Shown here one piece after another: positions 44,338 through 51,572 of a stretch of 51,572 bases of DNA. The notes beneath the pieces are model-generated. The model had not been told where the DNA came from, searched no databases, and worked only from the letters and a program-made list of their open reading frames with translations. The translations under genes were made by a program, and so were the position numbers. The DNA is from an uncultured Alphaproteobacteria bacterium (GTDB lineage Bacteria; Pseudomonadota; Alphaproteobacteria; HIMB59; GCA-002718135): NCBI GenBank assembly GCA_902604905.1, contig CACLAN010000005.1, positions 1 through 51,572 of the forward strand, read 5' to 3'. How positions within the stretch are numbered: the stretch's first letter is position 1; each line of letters starts with the position of its first letter.

Positions 44338-45069
44338 ATGCCTTACTTTATTAATAAGAAAAAACAAAGAATTCGCTATAAATCAATAAAAGGTAAGGGG
44401 CCTGGTATCATCTTTATCCATGGCCTTAACTCAGATATGAGTGGTCAAAAAGCTTTGTCTTTAGAAAGATTTGCTCGAAAAAATAAATTGCGGTTTATCC
44501 GTTTTGAATGCCGTGGTCATGGTAAATCTGATGGAAAATTCGAAGATTTTACAATTTCAGATTGGAAGAAAGACTTAATTGACATAATTGATAATATTGC
44601 CAAAGGACCACAAATACTTGTTGGTAGTAGCATGGGTGGATGGTTAATGTTTTTAGCTGCCAAAGCAAGACCAAAAAGAATTGCTGGATTAATTGGCCTA
44701 GCAGCAGCACCTGATTATATCGATGAGTTTTATAAAAAACTCCCTTTAAAGAAAAAACAAGAAATTAAGAAAAGGGGAATTATCAAATATTCCTCCTATG
44801 GGTTTAGTTATCTTATAAAAAAGAAATATATTGTTGACGGTAGAAAAAATAAAATTTTAGATAAAGAATTCAAATGGAATAAGCCTTTAATTTTAATACA
44901 AGGTCTAAAAGATAATGTTGTCACTCCAGATGTTCCAGAAAAAATAGTTAAAAAAATTAAAGGAAATCAAATACAAATTAAATTATTGAAAAATAGCGAT
45001 CATCGATTATCTGATCTATTTGATTTAAAAATAATAAATGATTCTATTCAATCAATAATAAAAAACTAA
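44338..45069 (+). CDS. Alpha/beta hydrolase
   Basis: 243-aa serine hydrolase, cytoplasmic (no signal peptide). The oxyanion segment is FIHGLNSDM (27-35), the nucleophile S98 is in GSSMGG, the acid is probably D192 in GLKDNVV, and the base H222 is in SDHRL, giving a complete catalytic triad. It resembles the ABHD10/esterase group; the substrate is unknown. It is divergent from the GT4 gene and ends on a CTAA shared with the stop of convergent gltB. Confidence 0.85.
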   Translation: MPYFINKKKQRIRYKSIKGKGPGIIFIHGLNSDMSGQKALSLERFARKNKLRFIRFECRGHGKSDGKFEDFTISDWKKDLIDIIDNIAKGPQILVGSSMGGWLMFLAAKARPKRIAGLIGLAAAPDYIDEFYKKLPLKKKQEIKKRGIIKYSSYGFSYLIKKKYIVDGRKNKILDKEFKWNKPLILIQGLKDNVVTPDVPEKIVKKIKGNQIQIKLLKNSDHRLSDLFDLKIINDSIQSIIKN

Positions 45070-48000
45070 GCAGATCTTTCTTCTTGAATTAATACAGGTT
45101 GATCAAATTTATTAATCATTTCTTTTGGTACAATCTGCCAGAATAGTAATTTCTCATTTTCCCAATTTTCGAGTAAATTTTTTGCATACATTGAATTTGT
45201 TTCCTTGATATACTCTTCAATTTTTTGAAATAAAATTTTTTCCCAATAATTTGTCATTTGTTGTTGATAGAAAATATCTTCAAGGTTAATTCGAAGTGGT
45301 AGAGTTCCTTCTTTGTCGTACACAAATGCCATACCTCCTGTCATTCCAGCTCCAAAATTATTTCCTACTTCGCCAAGAATGACTGTGCTTCCTCCAGTCA
45401 TATATTCACATCCATTATCACCACATCCTTCTATAACAGCATGTGCACCAGAGTTTCTAACAGCAAATCTATCACCAGCAGTTCCAGCTGCAAAAAGTTT
45501 ACCTCGTGTTGCACCATATAGGACAGTATTCCCAATGATAACATTTTTGTTTGTTTTTAGTTGTGAAGATGAGCTTGGTTTAATTACAATTTTACCTCCT
45601 GATAATCCTTTTGCAACATAATCGTTAGCGTCACCAAAAACTTTAAGAGTAGTTCCTTGGACACTCCATGCTCCAAAAGATTGCCCAGCAGAGCCATGAA
45701 AATTAACAGTAAAGAAATCCTCTGGAAGAGAACTCATTCCTTTTGTAGTAGTAATTTCTGATGCAAGTCTTGTACCAATAGCTCTATCAGTATTTTTTAT
45801 ATTATAATTTAATTCAATTTTTTGATCTGTTTCAAAGAAAGACTTAGCATCCTCTATGATTTTAATATCAAGACTGTCGCTAACTTTATTAATTGTATTT
45901 TTCTTTAAATCAAATTCTCCAACTGATGAATCAATAGTTTGAATAATTGGATTTAAATCTAAATCATCAAGATCAGAACTTCCTCTACTGACTTGATATA
46001 AAAGATCAGATCTTCCAACTACTTCATCAAGAGAAGAAAAGCCTAGTGATCCTAAAATTTCTCTAACTTCATCAGCAATAAAACTAAAAAGATTAATTAC
46101 TTTTTCTGGTGTTCCGGTAAATTTTTCTCTAAGTTTTTCATCCTGTGAGCAAACTCCGACGGGACAAGTATTTGAATGACATTGTCTAACCATGATACAG
46201 CCCATAGCAACTAGGCTTGCTGTTCCAATTCCATATTCTTCTGCCCCAAGCATAGCCGCAATAACAATATCTTTTCCTGTTTTCAAACCACCATCAGTTC
46301 TAAGAACAACTTTATCTCTTAAATTATTTAGAGATAGAACTTGATGTACTTCACTTAATCCAAGTTCCCAAGGAAGTCCTGCATACTTAATGCTTGTTTG
46401 TGGGCTTGCTCCAGTTCCACCATTGTGACCAGAAATGAGTATGGTATCAGCTTTTGCTTTTGCTACACCAGCTGCAACTGTCCCAATACCTGACTGAGCA
46501 ACTAACTTAACGCATACTTTAGCTTTTGGGTTTATTTGTTTCAAATCGTAAATCAGCTGAGCTAAATCTTCGATAGAATAAATATCATGATGAGGAGGAG
46601 GACTAATAAGCGTCACACCTTCAGTTGAATGTCTTAGTTTAGCAATTAATTCTGTAACTTTTCCTCCTGGCAATTGTCCACCCTCACCAGGTTTTGCACC
46701 TTGTGCAACTTTAATTTCAATTTCTTCACAATTATTTAAATATTCCGCGGTTACACCAAATCGTCCACTTGCAATTTGTTTAATTTTTGATGACGCATTA
46801 TCTCCATTTGGCTTGGGTTTAAATCTAATTGGGTCTTCACCACCCTCACCTGAATCTGATTTAGCTCCTATTCTATTCATTGCTACTGAAAGAGTTTCGT
46901 GCGCTTCTGGGCTTAAAGCTCCAAGTGATATCCCTGGTGCAACTAGTCTTTTTCTAATTTCTTGAGAAGGTTCGACACTGTTAGAATTATTATTATTGTT
47001 ATTCTTTTTGAAGTCTAAAAGATCGCGGATATTTATAGGATCAATTTCATCAATCATCGAAGAATATTTTTTAAATAAAGAATAATTATTAGAAGTTACT
47101 GCAGTTTGAAGCATGTGAATTGATCTTGCTTCAAAAGCATGTTTTTCACCACCAAATCTATAGCGATAGTTTCCTCCTATCGGCAGCGTAATAACACTCT
47201 CTTCATAGGCGTTATCATGAGCTAATCTTGATCTTCTTTCAATACCACTGATTCCAATACCAGATATTTTAGAACTCATAGAAGGGAAATATTTACTCAT
47301 TAAATTTCTACTAAGACCAATCGCTTCAAAATTACAACCACCTCGATATGAATTAATCACTGATATTCCCATCTTACTCATAGTTTTAAGCAAACCATTA
47401 TTTATAGAGCTAATGAATCTTTCTACACATTCTTCGTATGAGAGGTTTTTAAATAATCCTTTTTTATGTCTTTCCGCTATCGCTTGTTGGGCCATATACG
47501 CATTCACACTTGTTGCTCCTACTCCGATAAGCACAGCAAAATATTGTACATCTAAACATTCTGCAGATTGAATATTTAAGGAAATAAAAGTTCTAAGATT
47601 TTGTTTAATTAAATGATGATGAACAGAACTCGTAACTAATATCATAGGCAGAGCTATTCTTGTTTTGGACATTTCTTTGTCACTTAAAATTATATGAACA
47701 TATCCTTCTCTAACAGCTTGTTCTGCTTCTAGATTAATTCTTGAAATTTCTGTCTCAAAATTATTTCCAGAACTTGTTTTATCCATTGTAGTATCAATGA
47801 TCTTCACGGTATCTTTCATATATCTACGCATAGATTTGAATTGTTCAATTGAAAGAACAGGGGAGTTCAATTGTAAATGATCACATTGGTCTTCATCTTC
47901 ATCAAGAATATTGCTTAAGTTACCAATCCTAGTTCGAAGACTCATAACAACTCTTTCTCTTAATGAATCAATTGGTGGATTTGTAACTTGACTAAAATTT

Positions 48001-49583
48001 TGTCTAAAAAAGTGATGGAGACCTCTGTATTTATTTGAGAGCACAGCTAGTGGAGTATCATCTCCCATCGATCCCGTTGCTTCTTTTTTTTCGGCAATCA
48101 TAGGATGAAGTATTAATTCGATGTCTTCTACTGACCAGGCAAAACATGCCATTCTTTTTCGTAGATCTCCAGAGTCTAAATCTCTAAATTCCTCATCAAC
48201 AGATTGAACAAGTTTATCAATATACGTAATTTTTTTAGTCCAATCACTAAATGGTTTAGTCTCTGCCAAATACTTTTTTATCTCATGATCTTTAAAAAAT
48301 TTTTTATCTTTAAAGTTGACTGCTATTAATTGGCCTGGTCCTACCCTGCCTCTTTCTACTATTTCATTTTCTTTAATATCAACCATTCCAGTTTCAGAAC
48401 CCGCAATAAGAAGATTTTTTGTCAGTGTATATCTTATAGGTCTAAGGCCATTTCTATCCATTCCAGCAATAGCCCAATCACCGTACGCGCCACATATTGC
48501 TGCCGGACCATCCCATGGTTCCATAACTGCTCCACCATAAGCGTATAAATCTTTTATTTTTTTTGGAAAATCTCTTCTGTGGGACCAAGCTTCTGGAATT
48601 GTTATAATTTTAGCCATAGGTAAAGAGCGATTAGCTTTAACTAATAACTCTATTGTTGAATCCAATGCAGCAGAGTCAGACGCTTTAGCATCAATAATAG
48701 GTTTTAAATCATCTACATTATTCCCAAAATTTATATGTTCCATCCTTGGCTCATGAGCAGCCATCCAATTTTTATTACCTTTTAGTGTATTTATTTCACC
48801 ATTATGAGCAATCACTCTAAAAGGCTGTGCTAAAGACCATGTAGGAAATGTATTTGTTGAATAACGCTGGTGATAAACCGCATACCTAGAAATAAAATTT
48901 TCATTTTGTATGTCCGGATAAAAATTGGAAAGTTGTTCTGCTAGAAACATACCTTTGTAAACAATGGACTGACAAGATAGTGAACAAATATAAAAGTCAG
49001 AAATATTTTGATTTCTAATTTCTTTTTCTATTCTTTTTCTAATTATATAAAGTTTATTATCAAATTGCTTTTCATCTTCTAGTTGTTCATTACAAATTAG
49101 TATTTGTTCTATCTCAGGCCTTGTTGCTTTTGCTTTATCACCAATAATCGATGAATTAATTGGAACGTGTCTCCAACCATATATTTTCAAACCCTCTTTA
49201 ATTATTTCAGATTCAACAATTGTACGAGCGTTTTCTTGAGCGGCAAAATCTGTACGTGGTAAAAAAATCATGCCAACCCCGAAAGGGAAATCATTAGGAG
49301 AGTGACCAGTTCTTTCTATTTGTTGAATAAAAAAATTCTTTGGTATGGATAACTGTATTCCTGCACCATCACCTGTTTTACCATCAGCATCAACTGCTCC
49401 GCGGTGATACAAAACTCTTAAAGCTTGAACTCCTAACTCGACTATTTCTCTTGTCTCAGATCCATATAAAGATGCTATTAATCCAACACCACATGATGAA
49501 TGTTCATCTTGTTCATTATAAACATTATTTTTTTCTAAGAATTTTTTATCCTTTTTATACTTTTCAATAAAGTGATTAGGCAT
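45066..49583 (-). CDS. gltB: Glutamate synthase large subunit
   Basis: 1505-aa NADPH-GOGAT alpha subunit that makes glutamate from glutamine and 2-oxoglutarate. A 30-residue propeptide precedes the catalytic cysteine C31 in HSSCGVG. The class II amidotransferase domain then has RYSTNTFPTW and AHNGEINTLKGN. The central domain, the FMN/synthase domain (PGEGGQLPG, GHNGGTGASP) and the Fe-S cluster region CHSNTCPVGVC follow. The C-terminal GXGXG beta-helix lies around AAGTAGDRFAVRNSGAHAV. A run of Asn (NNNNNNSNS, about residue 862) forms the linker before the synthase domain. It overlaps gltD by 8 bases. Confidence 0.97.
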   Translation of the reverse strand: MPNHFIEKYKKDKKFLEKNNVYNEQDEHSSCGVGLIASLYGSETREIVELGVQALRVLYHRGAVDADGKTGDGAGIQLSIPKNFFIQQIERTGHSPNDFPFGVGMIFLPRTDFAAQENARTIVESEIIKEGLKIYGWRHVPINSSIIGDKAKATRPEIEQILICNEQLEDEKQFDNKLYIIRKRIEKEIRNQNISDFYICSLSCQSIVYKGMFLAEQLSNFYPDIQNENFISRYAVYHQRYSTNTFPTWSLAQPFRVIAHNGEINTLKGNKNWMAAHEPRMEHINFGNNVDDLKPIIDAKASDSAALDSTIELLVKANRSLPMAKIITIPEAWSHRRDFPKKIKDLYAYGGAVMEPWDGPAAICGAYGDWAIAGMDRNGLRPIRYTLTKNLLIAGSETGMVDIKENEIVERGRVGPGQLIAVNFKDKKFFKDHEIKKYLAETKPFSDWTKKITYIDKLVQSVDEEFRDLDSGDLRKRMACFAWSVEDIELILHPMIAEKKEATGSMGDDTPLAVLSNKYRGLHHFFRQNFSQVTNPPIDSLRERVVMSLRTRIGNLSNILDEDEDQCDHLQLNSPVLSIEQFKSMRRYMKDTVKIIDTTMDKTSSGNNFETEISRINLEAEQAVREGYVHIILSDKEMSKTRIALPMILVTSSVHHHLIKQNLRTFISLNIQSAECLDVQYFAVLIGVGATSVNAYMAQQAIAERHKKGLFKNLSYEECVERFISSINNGLLKTMSKMGISVINSYRGGCNFEAIGLSRNLMSKYFPSMSSKISGIGISGIERRSRLAHDNAYEESVITLPIGGNYRYRFGGEKHAFEARSIHMLQTAVTSNNYSLFKKYSSMIDEIDPINIRDLLDFKKNNNNNNSNSVEPSQEIRKRLVAPGISLGALSPEAHETLSVAMNRIGAKSDSGEGGEDPIRFKPKPNGDNASSKIKQIASGRFGVTAEYLNNCEEIEIKVAQGAKPGEGGQLPGGKVTELIAKLRHSTEGVTLISPPPHHDIYSIEDLAQLIYDLKQINPKAKVCVKLVAQSGIGTVAAGVAKAKADTILISGHNGGTGASPQTSIKYAGLPWELGLSEVHQVLSLNNLRDKVVLRTDGGLKTGKDIVIAAMLGAEEYGIGTASLVAMGCIMVRQCHSNTCPVGVCSQDEKLREKFTGTPEKVINLFSFIADEVREILGSLGFSSLDEVVGRSDLLYQVSRGSSDLDDLDLNPIIQTIDSSVGEFDLKKNTINKVSDSLDIKIIEDAKSFFETDQKIELNYNIKNTDRAIGTRLASEITTTKGMSSLPEDFFTVNFHGSAGQSFGAWSVQGTTLKVFGDANDYVAKGLSGGKIVIKPSSSSQLKTNKNVIIGNTVLYGATRGKLFAAGTAGDRFAVRNSGAHAVIEGCGDNGCEYMTGGSTVILGEVGNNFGAGMTGGMAFVYDKEGTLPLRINLEDIFYQQQMTNYWEKILFQKIEEYIKETNSMYAKNLLENWENEKLLFWQIVPKEMINKFDQPVLIQEERSA

Positions 49584-51021
49584 TTACTGCTTTCTTATTA
49601 ATATTATTTTGATTGGAAAAATTGTTTTCTAAATATTCATTAATATTTTTTGCTGCATCACGACCATCTTTGATTCCCCAAACAACTAAACTTGCACCAC
49701 GAACAATATCTCCAGCAGCAAATACTCCATCAATTGATGTCATCATATTTTTATAATTAATTTTTAGTGTACCCCATCTTGTAACTGTCAGGTCATTATG
49801 ATCAAATAGCTTAGGTAAATTTTCAGGTTCAAAACCTAAAGCTTCTATAGCTAAGTCAACATCTAAGTCTTTTTCCGTACCTTCTTTTGGCTCTGGCTTC
49901 CTTCTACCTGACTCATCTGGTTCTCCAAGTTGCATTAAAACGGTTCTGACTTTTTTTAATGATCCGTTTCCCGAATATTCAGTTGGTAAGGTCAACCATT
50001 GAAAATTTACGCCCTCCTCTATTGCATTTTGAACTTCTCTTTGTGAACCAGGCATGTTTGTCTTATCACGTCTATAAAGACACTTAACAGATTTTGCTCC
50101 TTGTCTTACAGCTGTTCTAACGCAATCCATAGCGGTATCACCACCACCAATGACAACTACATTTTTTCCAATTGCGTTTAATCTTCCATTTGTGAAATCT
50201 TCAACTTTATCTTTTAAACCAGTCTTGTTACTCGCTATTAGGAAATCTAAAGCTGGTACAACATTATTAAAATTAGATGTATTTAGATTAATTTCTCTAA
50301 ATTTATAAACCCCTGTTGCTATAAGAACTGCATCATGCTTAATTTTAATATCTTCAAAAGTAATGTCTTTGCCAATATCGCAGTTTAATTCAAACTTAAT
50401 TCCACTTTCTTTAAGTCGATTTGTTCTTCTAATAACAATATCTTTTTCTAGTTTAAAATTTGGAATACCATAAATTAGAAGACCACCTGGTCTATCGTAG
50501 CGATCATATATTGTAACTTGCAATCCTTTTTTACGAAGTTCTTCTGCTGCAGCTAATCCAGCAGGACCAGAACCGATAATTCCCACACTTTGATTTTTTT
50601 CTTCAACTGGTTCTATATTTTTAACCCAACCTTCTTCCCAAGCTTTATCCGTAATGTATTTTTCTATCGATCCTATAGTAACAGTACCGTGGCCAGATTG
50701 TTCAATTACGCAGTTACCCTCACACAAACGATCTTGGGGACATATACGACCACAAATTTCAGGCATGTTATTTGTAGAGCTCGAAATTTCAAATGCCTCC
50801 TGCATTCTATCCTCAGCAGTTAGTTTTAACCAATCTGGAATATTGTTGTGTAAAGGACAATGAACTTGGCAGAAAGGAACACCGCATTGAGAACATCTGG
50901 AAGCTTGTTCTTCTGCCTTTTGCGAAGCATATTTAGCATAAATTTCATCAAATGATTTAATCCTCTCTCTGGCAGATATTTTACTTGGATTTTCCTTATT
51001 TATTTTTGTAAATTTCAACAT
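49576..51021 (-). CDS. gltD: Glutamate synthase small subunit
   Basis: 481-aa NADPH-dependent beta subunit that feeds electrons to GltB. N-terminal cysteines CSQCGVPFCQVHC and CGRICPQDRLCEGNC bind Fe-S clusters. FAD binds at GIIGSGPAGLAAAEEL and NADPH at VVIGGGDTAMDCVRTA. The C-terminal FAD motif is GVFAAGDIVRGASLVVW. It is first in the gltD-gltB operon, the reverse of the E. coli gltBD order. The 118-bp gap upstream (51022-51139) is AT-rich, with only a weak hairpin after the NDUFA9-like gene. Confidence 0.97.
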   Translation of the reverse strand: MLKFTKINKENPSKISARERIKSFDEIYAKYASQKAEEQASRCSQCGVPFCQVHCPLHNNIPDWLKLTAEDRMQEAFEISSSTNNMPEICGRICPQDRLCEGNCVIEQSGHGTVTIGSIEKYITDKAWEEGWVKNIEPVEEKNQSVGIIGSGPAGLAAAEELRKKGLQVTIYDRYDRPGGLLIYGIPNFKLEKDIVIRRTNRLKESGIKFELNCDIGKDITFEDIKIKHDAVLIATGVYKFREINLNTSNFNNVVPALDFLIASNKTGLKDKVEDFTNGRLNAIGKNVVVIGGGDTAMDCVRTAVRQGAKSVKCLYRRDKTNMPGSQREVQNAIEEGVNFQWLTLPTEYSGNGSLKKVRTVLMQLGEPDESGRRKPEPKEGTEKDLDVDLAIEALGFEPENLPKLFDHNDLTVTRWGTLKINYKNMMTSIDGVFAAGDIVRGASLVVWGIKDGRDAAKNINEYLENNFSNQNNINKKAVNA

Positions 51022-51139
51022 TTAGTTATCATTTGTTTACTATTTTATCTAGTTCCAACCAAATACACATTCAAGATAAAAAAGGAAACAATAATTTTGT
51101 AATAATAGTACCACTTATGTACTAAAAGTGAGAAAACCC

Positions 51140-51572
51140 CTAATTTACAACAATATTTTTAAGTATTTGTAGTGTATCCTGTGGATTAATATCAAGATTT
51201 TGAAACGATTTGTCGACATTTACGACAAGATTATCCTTTTCAAATAATGTTAACTGTTCAGAAGTAAGAGGAGAAATTGGAGTTTTTTCAGCAATATTTA
51301 TCATAGGTTTCATAAATGCCATTGGAAAAGGGACTAAAACTCGAGTTTTGTTTAAAAAATTAGAAATATGATTAAAAAATTCTTTGTAAGAATAAATCCT
51401 AGGACCAGCAAGTTCATAAATATTCTTTCCTTTAATCTTGGAATTAATTATTTCATCAACAGCTAGAGATACATCGTCAATAAATACTGGTTGGAATTTT
51501 GTCGAACCATCTCCGAAAAGTGGAACAAAAAATGAAGCTTTAAATATTGGCAAAAGTCTTTTCATGAAGATA
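51140..51572 (-). CDS. Complex I NDUFA9-like NAD(P)-binding epimerase-family protein, partial
   Basis: Only the C-terminal about 144 codons are present; the frame is open to the right edge, so the 5' part lies outside. The visible part FKASFFVPLFGDGSTKFQPVFIDDV, split here as PLFGDGSTKFQPV and FIDDVSLAV, plus NIYELAGPRIYSYKEF, match the C-terminal half of extended SDRs of the NDUFA9/YwnB-like group, associated with complex I in mitochondria and common in alphaproteobacteria. NAD(P)-binding residues are outside the window. A true nucleotide-sugar epimerase is less likely but possible. Confidence 0.8.
   Translation of the reverse strand, partial: IFMKRLLPIFKASFFVPLFGDGSTKFQPVFIDDVSLAVDEIINSKIKGKNIYELAGPRIYSYKEFFNHISNFLNKTRVLVPFPMAFMKPMINIAEKTPISPLTSEQLTLFEKDNLVVNVDKSFQNLDINPQDTLQILKNIVVN

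Noticed and set aside
48316..48548. Two plus-strand frames inside gltB
   Set aside because: They are antisense shadows of a strongly conserved GltB segment, with no start signals.

Overview
The window is a dense, AT-rich, almost fully coding stretch of a streamlined bacterial chromosome. Several gene families and neighbourhoods point to an alphaproteobacterium: membrane cytochrome c/kdsB/pheA in a row, a CIA30-like protein, an NDUFA9-like complex I protein, a DapD/DapE succinylase lysine pathway next to argB, and a small 4.5S-type SRP RNA in front of dnaX. Very short intergenic gaps, many 1-8 nt overlaps and strong A/T codon bias resemble marine SAR11- or HIMB59/AEGEAN-169-like genomes. That placement is inference from style and gene content; no search was run.

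Layout. (1) 1-2499: a zinc uptake module, with znuA diverging from znuC-znuB-zur around a palindromic Zur-like site. (2) 2496-4770: a short CCA-adding-type enzyme, a PNPOx-like flavoprotein and panC. (3) 4834-11469: a plus-strand run rpmH-rnpA-yidD-yidC-engB-argB-pyrimidine 5'-nucleotidase-dapD-dapE. (4) 11466-17514: GhrA-like reductase and a GT4 glycosyltransferase (minus), a 58-aa small gene, pepP and a threonine dehydratase-like gene (minus), then a DUF1289 protein and a CIA30-like protein (plus). (5) 17511-24005: a minus-strand operon-like run kdsB-pheA-SRP RNA-dnaX-ybaB-recR-def-fmt-truA. (6) 24096-33025: cytochrome c, hisN-type phosphatase, a complete yejABEF-type peptide ABC importer and a TPR-methyltransferase. 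(7) 33025-33292: what looks like a decayed holC, then tRNA-Ser(GGA). (8) 33392-41115: minus-strand infC-rpmI-rplT-pheS-pheT-lepA plus a TPR/glycosyltransferase-like protein. (9) 41272-45069: three glycosyltransferases and an alpha/beta hydrolase. (10) 45066-51021: glutamate synthase in the order gltD-gltB. (11) 51140-end: the 3' part of an NDUFA9-like gene.

How the parts work together. Most genes are housekeeping: protein insertion (yidC/yidD), translation start and release of N-formyl groups (fmt, def, infC), tRNA charging (pheST), clamp loading and repair (dnaX, ybaB, recR), amino-acid synthesis (argB, dapD, dapE, pheA, hisN, gltBD) and envelope sugars (kdsB and the glycosyltransferases). 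No CRISPR array, transposase, integrase, phage module or obvious new defence system is visible.

The points most worth a second look are: an A9 run in dnaX followed at once by a stop in the shifted frame, which would give a gamma-like short clamp-loader subunit; a broken holC between a methyltransferase gene and tRNA-Ser; a small conserved-looking gene whose stop lies in a terminator hairpin; and convergent gene pairs that in five of seven cases share a 4-nt stop overlap.
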